Positions 12,500 through 21,439 of a stretch of DNA of 64,000 nt are shown here, one piece after another. The position numbers and the translations under genes were made by a program. Each line of letters starts with the position of its first letter. Position 1 is the first letter of the stretch. A model generated the notes under the pieces. It was not told the origin of the DNA and did not search any database. It saw only the letters and a program-made list of their open reading frames with translations. Source of the stretch: Anastatus disparis (Eukaryota; Arthropoda; Insecta; Hymenoptera; Eupelmidae). The stretch covers positions 310,001 to 374,000 of the forward strand of contig JAFFSR010000264.1 in assembly GCA_017163975.1 (NCBI GenBank), given 5' to 3'.

Positions 12500-12845
12500 A
12501 ACTCTGTAAACAAGTTAAGCTACTGTTGTAAACATATAACCATATTGTAATCTGCCTCACCGTAGCAGAAATAAACCAATTTGTAGGTTTCTAAAATGCT
12601 AATAAAAAAAAAAAAAAAAAAAAATAACAATCAATTATACATCAGTAACTGTTTTTTTGAATTTACAATTAAATTCTGTATTTTCAATAAAATAGATATA
12701 GATGAATGAAAAAAAAACGTCTACATACATCATTATTCAATTTTCAATTACGCCCTTACATTTTGCGAAAAAAAATATTATTATGAGGAAATGTGTGTAA
12801 GCTGGGTATTTAAATATATTATATCGTAAGAAAAAGTGGGTCAGC

Positions 12846-13060
<215 letters not shown>

Positions 13061-13299
13061 ACATATGATACAAAGCGTAAATAAATTTTTATAAATACAA
13101 AAAAGTCCGAGTTCGAAATAAAATGAATTATTTGAATGCACGCTTCAATTCGCTCAAACGTTGGCATCACTGACGTTCCGACTACGCGCGCCGCTCCGCC
13201 GTGTAAATCGGCCTTAAACCGCTTCTGGCGAAAGATCCTCCTGGCGAAAGATCCTTCTGGCGAAAACTCCGCGACCCCGAATTTGCAGCTTTTACAATT

Positions 13300-13699
13300 G
13301 AATACCTTTTTTTGTATTCTTCCCAGGTTATGGCTGTTTTTGCTTTGTTTTGGTGTTTGTTGTTTTCTGTTTGAATTCCTGTGTCCTCAATGATATCTCC
13401 TTGCGTCTACTTTAATTTTCTCGAATTGACGCACTCAAGGTAATCTCTCTTATGGACCCCTTGAGGTGAATGTATTTGGCATTAACTGTTAAGGAACAAT
13501 TGTATTTTATCACCCGGTAACAAGTCTTTTTGTTGTACCTGTATTTTTCTCCTATTCTGCCAATATATTTTTATCCCTTCACATTTCTCTTGTCGCCGGT
13601 TGCTGTCTTTACGCCATTTTTTGATTAATCTTTGCTGTTGTGCTCTTGAGAGCTTTCCTCTCCGAAAGTTTTCGTAAACGTTTCCACCGCAATCCGACA
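13300..13699 (-). pseudogene. Unidentified coding-like remnant on the minus strand
   Basis: Downstream of an acceptor-like TTCTCCAG (ending at 13699) an open frame of ~72 codons reads SDCGGNVYENFRRGKLSRAQ and continues with basic residues to a stop at 13482. A second open stretch at ~13300-13400 contains TWEEYKKRYSIVKAAN. Their composition is protein-like, unlike the surrounding AT-rich DNA, and they lie directly upstream of the GGGTCGCGGAG repeat end. They may be exons of a transposon protein. I do not recognise the family. Confidence 0.25.
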
Positions 13700-13700
13700 C

Positions 13701-16023
13701 TGGAGAATGTTAAAAGATACAAATAAATAGGACGGTATTTTATGATACGATGATTTAGTTTTGTTATATAAAAATAATTGTAGCAGGTTTTATTATAATT
13801 TTTGGGATTTTTAAGGTTTATTAGTTTATTGGAAAAGTTTTATTAATTAGGGATTTATTTAATATAAGATTAATTAAGTTTGATAAAGCTAGAATATAAA
13901 AATTTTATTTTTAACTATTAAATTTTATAATTCAAAAAGTTTCAATTATTGAAATATAAAAATACTCAATTACATTCCATAATATGATTCATTATAACAA
14001 GTATTTATTTAAAGAAATATTTTATTGAAAGTGTTTCAACTTATTTGTGTTCGTCTATAATTAATATTTAATTAATTATCTAGAAACTAAAAAAAAACTT
14101 AATTAAATAAATTTTTAAAAGAAGAGCTAAATTTTATTATGATAGGTATTAAAAGTTTAAAAAACAATGAATTAAAAGGTAAAAGATTATTTTCAAAACT
14201 TAACTTATTATTATTAAAACTTGTTTCTTTTAAAATAACCTTACTTGATTTTATTTTCAGCAAGAAAAGTACTATTAATGTTGATATTTATTAAAAATTT
14301 TTTTTTTTAAATAGTAAAACGGATTATAGTTTATGAAATTTACTGAACAAGAGTCTTGTGTTAGGAAAATTATGAGTCGAGGTTAAATTGAATATGAGAT
14401 GTTCATAATAAAATGAAAATAGAATCTTTTCATAGAACTTGTCATTAAGATAACCATTTAAAAAGATGAATATAAAATTGTAAAAATAACTATTTATTTG
14501 TAAAATATCGCAAAATTCTTAATTTATGTATTTAATTAATAAATGGAGCTTTTTATACAAAAATAAACATAACGATGTTGGTATTAGAAATTGTAATTAT
14601 TAATTTAAAACTACTAGTTAAATATAGAATTATTCGTACCAGAATGTGAATAGAATTTCTTTGTAGAATTAAAGGATAATAATAAAAAAGAAATAATTGT
14701 TTGTATAGTTATGAAATTCTTTATATTTAGATAATAGTGAACGTAAAATAATAATCAAAATTTTATTATTAATTTGGAATTAGTTGTATAAGTTTGTGAC
14801 AATTAACATGTGAAATTTTAATTTAAGTAAATAGAAAGATATAAAAAAAATAATAATTATTCAAAATGATAATTATTAAAGTAGGTAAAAACAGTAATTT
14901 AAATTTAGTAAAATAGTGTAAAATAATGCAAATATTCAAAGTCAGTGAAAATTCAATTTGATAAAAATAATAATATTTGAAACTAGCAATTATAATTAAA
15001 AGTAATAAATTTAAAAAAAATAGCAATTTTGAAAAATAATAAAAGTTGTAAATAATAGAGGTAGTGATTATTTGAAAATGGTATTTTCTTTATAATAGTA
15101 AAAACAATAAAAATAGTAATTTCCCAATAAAAATAATAAAAATTAGTAGAAGTAGTGATTTTCAAAAAAAAGATAATTCTTTTAAATAGCAAAAATAGTA
15201 ACTTAAAAAAATAGTAATTCTTCAAAATAGTTAAATTAATAAATAGTAATGATTCTCAATTTTAGTGAAAATATCAAAATAGTAAAATTAGTAAAAGCGA
15301 AAATAATAGTTCACAAAAATAATTAATATTTAATTTAGTAAAAATATCAAAATTAATAGTTTTCAAAATAGTAATATTCGTAAAAATGGAACTTTGAAAA
15401 ATTATTTTTAGAGGGGTAACTGTTTTATGGTGCTACTTAAAGACATAAGTGTTGACCGTAAAAATTTCTTATTAACCTACGGTACTACAGTGAAGCATAC
15501 GTAAGGCGTCTGCATGCGTCCTTTATAGGTACGCTGTCCTATCTCTTACTTTACCGACTAAATTAATGCTTTAATAGTAAACGTGGGATTTTTCTTAGAT
15601 TTTAAATAATGAATTTCATTTAATAGAAGAGAAAATTTAGTTTTTGTATAATAAGAATTTTATTTTATTATTTTCCTTTAAATAACTGTTATAAAAGTAA
15701 AATTTTAAATAAGCGAAAAGATTTCTGCTAATAGTTTTCGAATTATATCACTCACATCAACTAGAAATTAATCAATTCAACAATTTATTCTGTCGTCGTT
15801 ACGCGTTGTATATTTTTTATTTATTTATTTTCACGAGGTATCACTCCGGCTGGCCTCCAAGAATTTTAGTATGTTATGTCAGGAGTTAACCCTTCGTAAC
15901 ACACCGTGAAAAATCTTAAGGATTTTTCACTATATTTGCGCCGTGACTTTATGGTTCTTTAGGTGGCCTCGTATTTATCACGAATAACCACCACTTGTGA
16001 AAATTAATAAATATTAATGTTGA
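13701..16023. other. AT-rich gene-free region with degenerate AAAATAGTAATT repeats
   Basis: Very AT-rich. Between about 14850 and 15400 short words of the type AAAATAGTAATTTTCAAAA recur irregularly. Two less AT-rich patches (15415-15545 and 15805-16020) have no open frame. The last bases, TGCGTA at 16024-16029, are the left target-site duplication of the Polinton. Confidence 0.6.
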
Positions 16024-16029
16024 TGCGTA
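16024..16029. other. Polinton target-site duplication, left copy
   Basis: TGCGTA immediately precedes the terminal AGTAGATAAGC and is repeated exactly at 30433-30438 after the other terminus. Six-bp duplications are the rule for Polinton/Maverick integration. Confidence 0.9.
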
Positions 16030-16476
16030 AGTAGATAAGCAAAGAGAGTTCTGGCTACCCCCACTCCTCCGCCATCAGCTCACCTGTGCAGGTGCAAAAA
16101 ATAATGACCAGTCGGGCGATATAAGAAATTCACTCCGCGCCTGCGCGCCATGTTAGCGATCATTGGCGCGCGAGCTCCGGCGCAGCGTCGATAAGCGAAT
16201 CACCGCGATCCGCGCCGCGTCGATAAGCGAATCACCGCGACCCGCGCCGCGTAGATAGGCGAATCACCGCCCGCGTGGATAAGCGAGTTCCCACGATCCG
16301 CGTTGATAAGCGAATTTCCCCCGCGGCCCGCGCCCGCCACCGCTGATGAGAGTAAATGTTAAATCTTTAAAAAAATTTAACATGATTATTGAAGAGAGTC
16401 TTATTTTATATTATTGGGTATAAACTCATTTTAAACGAGTAAAAGAAGGATAGAAAAACTATAACGTAGGTCATGC

Positions 16477-16526
<50 letters not shown>

Positions 16527-16797
16527 CTCTATACATATGTTTCTTCTATAGGGCCTAAAGATGATAAGGGGATAGAAAGAAAGTTACTTGTTTGTGAAGG
16601 CGAGAAAGAGATAGAGAGAAAGTCAGTGGCTTTACGAAGGCAAGAAAGAGACAGAGAGAAAATCAGTTGCTTTACGATAAGCGTTCGAATTCTTAGAATC
16701 TTTCCAACTATTTTAATTCTAAATTCTCTTTTACACGCTATTCGCTACATATAGAAATTAATTTTTGTTATATAATAATGAAGTTTACTATTAAATC
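16030..16797 (+). repeat. Polinton left terminal inverted repeat
   Basis: Begins AGTAGATAAGCAAAG and matches 29653-30432 in reverse complement almost base for base, including a GC-rich subterminal block (16130-16345) and a (TA)n tract (about 16475-16523). The copies differ mainly in microsatellite length and in extra GGGC units in the right copy. Apparent frames inside it are not genes. Confidence 0.95.
16190..16313 (+). repeat. GATAAGCGA subterminal repeats of the left Polinton TIR
   Basis: GATAAGCGA (one copy GATAGGCGA) begins at 16190, 16222, 16254, 16278 and 16305, embedded in GC-rich spacers such as ATCACCGCGACCCGCGCCGC. The first units are spaced exactly 32 bp. The extreme terminus contains the related GATAAGCAA at 16034. 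The same set occurs inverted in the right TIR around 30140-30290. Confidence 0.85.
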
Positions 16798-17226
16798 ATT
16801 GAATATAAATAATTTTATGGGTTGATATTTGGACCTTATAGTAATCGAAAGAAATTTTTATTCTATATTGGTTTTGACTTTGACAATAATACTCATTTGT
16901 CAGTTGATACATCCGGTTAAAATTATTATTTAAATTATGCTTAGGTTCAATAAGATATAATTAACATGATGATCATTTGAAGAGAGTCTTATTTTTAGTA
17001 ATACATTATTCACTTTATTGTTTCTAATATAATTAAAATAATGAAATAAAACTATTTATTGTTAATTACTGGAATAAGGAATGTAATAAAGGAAATAAAA
17101 TAAAAAAGATAATTAATGAATAATCATTTATTAACCAGATACATATACAGATATTTAATATGATATATTTTTTTACATTCATCATATTTGTATTTAAACA
17201 CTTAGTACATTCTAAACAATATCTTT
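16798..17226. other. Gene-free spacer inside the Polinton
   Basis: AT-rich DNA between the left TIR and the 3' end of the first leftward gene. I see nothing else in it. Confidence 0.6.
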
Positions 17227-17928
17227 TCAATGTGGAAATGGAGTCTCTCCTGTGTGTTCACGACAACGCAAACAAGCTTGAATTTCAGGATCACATTTTA
17301 ACTGTTCAGGAATTTTATCCCAGGCCTGTTCAATACTTTTTGCTCCAAAAGTTGTGAGAAAAGACTTGGGTAAGTAAGCTATGTCAACAGAGCTCATGAA
17401 TGACAGGTGCTCAGTTTGAAAGAATATTCTGATTGATCGTTCAAGCGATGGTGTATTATCAAGAAAGTATTTTTTTAACAGAAGCACATTTCGATGAGCA
17501 CAATGCACTTTGAATGAAAACTTGTGATATGGACATAACTTCTCCAATATATTATATTTCAGTTTTTGTAATGGTGGAAAACCAAGAGTTTCAAGGTTAC
17601 ATACGTTAAAGCCAAACTTTTCAAGCCACTGCTTTTTCTCACTACCCTTGACGTATACAATTTGCACATCACTTAATGTTTTTTGTAGAACATTTTCGAG
17701 TTCTTCGTATGGCAATTCTCCTGAACTCCAAGACAATCCATGGTAATTTCGCTCCAACCACAAGTTCGTAGATTTATACTTAGCAGAAAGACTACACCAA
17801 GGTTGTGGTGGTTTAAACATAGATACCAACGTTCTAGAATTTTCACGAAGTGGAACTATTGCCAATTCTTTTACAACGAAATCGTTGACAGGCTGCTTAA
17901 AACCTTGTACATCCAACACGTATTCCAT
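17227..17928 (-). CDS. Conserved Polinton-associated protein, possible nuclease fold
   Basis: An intact 233-codon frame from an ATG at 17926-17928. The N-terminus reads DVQGFKQPVNDFVVKELAIV, where an acidic residue in the first strand and a following K-E-L resemble the first motif of RNase H-like/DEDD exonucleases; this is a weak resemblance. Further conserved-looking stretches are WLERNYHGLSWSSG and VYVKGSEKKQWL. The C-terminus has CLRCREH. I know proteins of this type from insect genomes and Polintons but not an assigned function. A TATAAA (17963-17968) and TCAGT initiator (17933-17937) sit directly upstream, so it has its own promoter although it follows the capsid gene by only 55 bp. Confidence 0.75.
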   Translation of the reverse strand: MEYVLDVQGFKQPVNDFVVKELAIVPLRENSRTLVSMFKPPQPWCSLSAKYKSTNLWLERNYHGLSWSSGELPYEELENVLQKTLSDVQIVYVKGSEKKQWLEKFGFNVCNLETLGFPPLQKLKYNILEKLCPYHKFSFKVHCAHRNVLLLKKYFLDNTPSLERSIRIFFQTEHLSFMSSVDIAYLPKSFLTTFGAKSIEQAWDKIPEQLKCDPEIQACLRCREHTGETPFPH

Positions 17929-17932
17929 TGTG

Positions 17933-17968
17933 ACTGACTACTGCTGCAGCATCATAACTTAATTTATA
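17933..17968 (-). promoter_or_regulatory. TATA box and TCAGT initiator for the 17.9 kb gene
   Basis: On the minus strand TATAAA at 17968-17963 is followed by TCAGT at 17937-17933; the distance from the first T to the initiator A is 33 nt. The start codon follows within 10 nt. Confidence 0.6.
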
Positions 17969-17983
17969 CCGATCTCACCACCT

Positions 17984-19216
17984 CTAAATGAGTTTTTTAA
18001 CACCCCCACTTATGGGATTATATTCAACAATACGATCGTGTAAGATCAAACAGTAGGCTGAAGTTCCAGCTGGAAAGTCTTCTTTGACCTCAAATTCAAG
18101 ACGTACGTCCACTGGAGCCTGTTTCAATGACTCATTTTGTTTGGAGCAGTCTATGACGATGAGAGGAGCATGAGTTAAAAAATCTTTCTTTTTGAGCAAG
18201 GGTTCTGCTTCTTTATTGTAATATGCCATTTGGAAATTGATATACATATCATATAGTAGAGCATATTGATTATGCTCAACATCAAGATTTAAATTTCCAT
18301 AAGGATAATACTGAGAATTGAGAAAAAGTTTGACGTTGCTTATATTGCAATGATCAAAACGGCTAGCATTAGCTCCTCCCTGTCCTTTACGATTGGTCTG
18401 AAAACCTATAATGACGAAACGTGGCTTCTCCAACTGGTTTGATGTTTTTACAGACCAAACGTGCTTCGTGGTGCTGGGGAGCAACGGATATTCATACATC
18501 TCCCATGAGCGAAAACTCATAGAAATAGGTTTATCCTTTTCCAAATGATTAAGTAACTGTATTTTAAACTTGTCTGATACATTTACATAAGGCATTAACC
18601 ACTCTATTTTAATCAATTCAATCTTGAAACTCTTGAGATTTTGTTGACCAGTTGGCAATGTTTGTATAACAGAATTTACATCATTTCTGGACCTAGTGAG
18701 AATGAGTTCATGCTTGGTGTTCACTACAATTTTACGATAGTCTTCAGCAAAGCCTAAAATCATACTTAGAGGTATTGATACATCAAAGTAACCTTCATTG
18801 TTTGTAAGCTGTTGAGTTTCCTCAATATCAAGCCAACCAGCATTCTCTAAATGATAGCTTTGACTAGGATTGAATGACAGAAAACCTTTCATGATACTCG
18901 TCAATCCAACATTTTTACATCGGTCGATTTCAATGGCATTTAATTCATAACGAATCTCTTCAAAGAGATGACAGATGGCATTATTGACTAGTTTTGTATT
19001 CGTGACAGCAGTATTGTTAGCTTTACGCAGTCTTCCACAAATGTGTAAGGAGCTGCGTGATGGTAGAAGACAAAGATCTTGATGTTGTATTGATATGCGA
19101 ATCTCATCGCTGTTATTGTACGCTGATGGAGTATATGGTTGATGAGCATGAATTTCATAATGTACCACAGACTCATCGAAAGTTACAGGTGATTGTATGC
19201 TTAGTATTTCGGCCAT
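17984..19216 (-). CDS. Polinton major capsid protein (double jelly-roll type)
   Basis: An intact frame of 410 codons starting at an ATG (19214-19216). The segment IEWLMPYVNVSDKFKIQLLN, then SFRSWEMYEYPLLP, TSNQLEKPRFVIIGFQTNR and a C-terminal SAYCLILHDRIVEYNPISG are characteristic of the insect Polinton capsid protein that forms the pseudo-hexameric trimers of the shell. Residue order and length fit a complete protein. It lies between the 52-residue gene upstream (30 bp gap) and the conserved unknown gene downstream, all on one strand, consistent with a late morphogenesis cluster. No clear TATA/initiator pair precedes it, so it may be read from an upstream promoter. I identify it from remembered family motifs, not by structure comparison. 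Confidence 0.85.
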   Translation of the reverse strand: MAEILSIQSPVTFDESVVHYEIHAHQPYTPSAYNNSDEIRISIQHQDLCLLPSRSSLHICGRLRKANNTAVTNTKLVNNAICHLFEEIRYELNAIEIDRCKNVGLTSIMKGFLSFNPSQSYHLENAGWLDIEETQQLTNNEGYFDVSIPLSMILGFAEDYRKIVVNTKHELILTRSRNDVNSVIQTLPTGQQNLKSFKIELIKIEWLMPYVNVSDKFKIQLLNHLEKDKPISMSFRSWEMYEYPLLPSTTKHVWSVKTSNQLEKPRFVIIGFQTNRKGQGGANASRFDHCNISNVKLFLNSQYYPYGNLNLDVEHNQYALLYDMYINFQMAYYNKEAEPLLKKKDFLTHAPLIVIDCSKQNESLKQAPVDVRLEFEVKEDFPAGTSAYCLILHDRIVEYNPISGGVKKLI

Positions 19217-19246
19217 TTTTTTGAATACAGCAAAAGAATGTGCAAA

Positions 19247-19405
19247 TTACTTTTTTCCAGGAATGACTCTTAGACCGAGACTTTTGAGAAACTGGATGTT
19301 TTGACGTGTTAACGCTTTGAGAACTCGATGACGACTGACTGTCTGCGGACATGGTGTACTGTTTGTATAGCCTAGACCAACTTTTGCATTATACACAATA
19401 CCCAT
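19247..19405 (-). CDS. Small conserved-position protein, 52 residues
   Basis: ATG at 19403-19405 opens a complete 52-codon frame ending in TAA at 19247. It begins two bases after the penton stop codon and ends 30 bp before the major capsid ATG, so it fits tightly between two capsid genes. The sequence is basic, with VSRHRVLKALTRQNIQFLKS in the middle and GLRVIPGKK at the end. I recall small proteins of this kind in Polinton capsid clusters, but cannot name a function; a virion core or cement role is only a guess. Confidence 0.6.
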   Translation of the reverse strand: MGIVYNAKVGLGYTNSTPCPQTVSRHRVLKALTRQNIQFLKSLGLRVIPGKK

Positions 19406-19407
19406 AA

Positions 19408-20097
19408 TTATGATGTGGGTTTAATATGCAGCCTAATCGTTATAGTTTCACCACGGAAATTAACCAAATCTCCGTCTTGATCTACAATACGTAGCTGTAT
19501 ATGTTCAATACGATTGTTGGTGACTGGAAGATAAATGACTTGCGATGGTGCTTCAATAATTTTGTAGCCAGGAGGTACAGCTGGGAAAAATTCGTGTATA
19601 GTGTGTACTTTATGTTCGTTTATGTATGCGCCGGAAGTAATATTACATTCAACACGTAAAGCGTTTACCTTTAAAATAGCTACAGGTAAATCAGAATGGT
19701 GGACTGTGTTTGCAGCTAGAATACGTTGATTGAAACCCAACAGTTTGCCAATAGAGTCTTGTGGTTGAAAATTAATCGTGTGACTACACTTTATTCTACT
19801 ACGAAGAGTACTATTATTTGGTTTGAGGCTAAGAACAATGCCCTTTGGTAGAAGAATATCTTGCAAATAGCTCTCAATATCTTCAATTTCGTAACTCCCA
19901 GTCGGTAAAGTGATTACTTCCTCACCAACATAAATCTTATTGTTTCTTGAATCAATGTTGGGTACTGAGTTGAAAGTTAAAAGTTCTACTAATCCGAGAA
20001 CGCAATTTTTACTCTGTGAAAGTTCAATTGGTGGAAAATATTGAGCTTCCAATATTGATGACGTTCCTGATAAACTCAGAGTCAATGAATCTTCCAT
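19408..20097 (-). CDS. Polinton minor capsid (penton-type) protein
   Basis: A complete 229-codon frame from an ATG at 20095-20097. The pattern of an N-terminal LSLSGTSSILEAQYFPPIEL segment, ITLPTGSYEIEDIESYL, then DSIGKLLGFNQRIL and a C-terminal VDQDGDLVNFRGETITIRLH is that of the single jelly-roll penton protein of Polintons and adintoviruses, which closes the five-fold vertices. It lies between the protease and the small gene in the leftward capsid cluster. TATAAAA (20142-20148) and TCAGT (20113-20117) directly upstream give it its own promoter, the TATA box overlapping the protease stop codon. Confidence 0.85.
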   Translation of the reverse strand: MEDSLTLSLSGTSSILEAQYFPPIELSQSKNCVLGLVELLTFNSVPNIDSRNNKIYVGEEVITLPTGSYEIEDIESYLQDILLPKGIVLSLKPNNSTLRSRIKCSHTINFQPQDSIGKLLGFNQRILAANTVHHSDLPVAILKVNALRVECNITSGAYINEHKVHTIHEFFPAVPPGYKIIEAPSQVIYLPVTNNRIEHIQLRIVDQDGDLVNFRGETITIRLHIKPTS

Positions 20098-20112
20098 GAC
20101 TGCTCGAACGCT

Positions 20113-20148
20113 ACTGACTTTGATTCACCAATGTACATTTGTTTTATA
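20113..20148 (-). promoter_or_regulatory. TATA box and TCAGT initiator for the penton gene
   Basis: Minus-strand TATAAAA at 20148-20142 and TCAGT at 20117-20113, 33 nt from first T to initiator A. It overlaps the 3' end of the protease frame. Confidence 0.55.
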
Positions 20149-20510
20149 AGCTTTTACATAAAAATTTTAAACATAGATGTCCACATTCGTAAGTATCATA
20201 ATTTTGATATCTCTTATAATTATACTTAATGTTCTTAACTTTGAGGTATTGCATAAGATCTATAGGTGGTTGTAAGTCCCCGAAGCTATCAAAATATACA
20301 ACATCGTTACCACGTTTGCGGTAAGCTACCCAATGCGTACCTGGTCCACTCTCATCATCCAGATTAATTATTGCTGATTCCCGGTTATATGGTCCACCAA
20401 TTGGTAAAGCGTTTCGCATGAAAACTCCACGGAAATGTGGAATTTTTAAGATTCGAGCATATTTCACTAAATCAACATCAGTTAGAGCCCTTTTAGGTAG
20501 TTTTACATCG
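20144..20510 (-). CDS. Adenain-like cysteine protease, start unclear
   Basis: The frame encodes the catalytic set of adenovirus-type maturation proteases: histidine in THWVAYR, aspartate in YFDSFGD, and cysteine in ECGHLCLKFL. It is open upstream through LPKRALTDVDLVKYARILK, the usual start region of these proteins, but there is no ATG in frame; just beyond, at 20514-20547, is a run of 34 T (A on the coding strand). The start codon has probably been lost or shifted by expansion of this run. The protein would cleave capsid precursors during virion maturation. With ~120 residues it is close to the expected length but lacks a defined N-terminus. Confidence 0.75.
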
Positions 20511-20511
20511 A

Positions 20512-20549
<38 letters not shown>

Positions 20550-21335
20550 TATGCGTCCCCCTTTGTAGGGCTTCAAATGAATACCATAGCCTTTTTTATG
20601 TGGTTTCAAATAAAGACCTTTACCAAGTGCAATAGCTTCCATTTTTTTATTATGACGTTGACTTTCTTCAAGTTGTCGTTTCGCGGCGCTAGCATCGTTC
20701 ACAGCTTTTACTATACCAGCAGCGCCTAATGCTCCTGTAGCACTCAAACCAGCAAATAGTGGTATTAAAAATGGTAAAAATCCACCGACTTTTGATGGGA
20801 CTGGTAGTATGCGTTGAATTCGAATATTCTTTTTACCACCAGCCTTTTTAATGGCTCTACGAGCACCTTTTAAAGCTGTACGAATGACTTTATGAGCATC
20901 GGTATTTGGTATCAACGACTTAGATGCAGCTTTCACCACCTTCGATAGTGTCATGGTTGGCTTTTTTTGTTTCTCATTCTTTAGACCCATTCCAAGTTTT
21001 GATTTTACTTTCATGGTGTTTGAAATAGCATAGGCAGCAGCCTTTTCACCAATGCCTGAATCTTTAGCCCAAACTCGTTGCCAAGCTTTTTTGGCTAATA
21101 TTCTATCGGCAGCGTTTCTCGCCTCAATGTTCTCTCGATTATGTGAGTAAGCAATATCGTGCTCTTTGCAGGCTACATCGAGTGGATTGATTCCAGGATC
21201 ACCATGAGCAAGACGTTTTGCTAGTTTGGTTCCAGGTCCACAGTATTGATAACCTGGTAAATGAAGTTCAAATGGAAGCTTATTGATGAGAGTGTTTACA
21301 AGACTGCGCCCACTTTTTCGCTTGTGTTCAATCAT
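20493..21335 (-). CDS. PLA2-like virion protein
   Basis: ATG at 21333-21335. Residues ~25-70 read LPGYQYCGPGTKLAKRL followed by DPGINPLDVACKEHDIAYS, matching the calcium-loop (Y-x-G-P-G) and catalytic H-D of the viral phospholipase A2 domain known from the parvovirus VP1 N-terminus; similar domains have been reported in adintovirus/Polinton virion proteins. A glycine- and alanine-rich hydrophobic stretch (GGFLPFLIPLFAGLSATGAL) follows near residue 185, and basic segments lie between, like the adenovirus pVI/pX type of internal protein. The natural end seems to be near KPYKGG; after it the frame runs into the poly(A) tract and ends in lysines plus a short tail. Likely role: membrane breaching during entry. 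Confidence 0.75.
20514..20547 (-). repeat. 34-base homopolymer between the PLA2-like and protease genes
   Basis: A run of 34 T on the plus strand (A on the coding strand) joins the two genes without an intervening stop in at least one reading. The PLA2-like frame enters it and reads poly-lysine. Confidence 0.9.
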
Positions 21336-21364
21336 GATCCTTACACCATGATGGTTGATTGAGT

Positions 21365-21417
21365 ACTGAACTCACATCTATATAAATTATTTATTTATAG
21401 TATAGTGATCAGTCAGT
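21365..21417. promoter_or_regulatory. Bidirectional TATA/initiator promoter
   Basis: Between the divergent PLA2-like and ATPase genes. Plus strand: TATAAATT at 21381 and TCAGT at 21409-21413 (30 nt to the initiator A; a second TCAGT overlaps). Minus strand: TATAAA at 21399-21394 and TCAGT at 21369-21365 (32 nt). The two TATA boxes are only a few bases apart. Confidence 0.6.
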
Positions 21418-21439
21418 TGTCAAAAAGCAAACAGTGAAC

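Larger units (their letters stand above)
7265..12619 (+). mobile_element. I-group non-LTR retrotransposon (LINE), near full length
   Basis: The element has a ~205 bp 5' leader, ORF1 with a CCHC zinc knuckle, ORF2 with endonuclease, reverse transcriptase and RNase H, a cysteine-histidine tail, and a ~20 nt poly(A). It is flanked by the direct repeat AAAAATAACAAT (7253-7264 and 12620-12631; the A part may blend with the tail). RNase H after the reverse transcriptase places it in the I/LOA/R1 side of the Jockey-I group rather than in Jockey proper. It has few disabling lesions (two or three stops and one frameshift), so it is young but not active as read. Confidence 0.9.
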
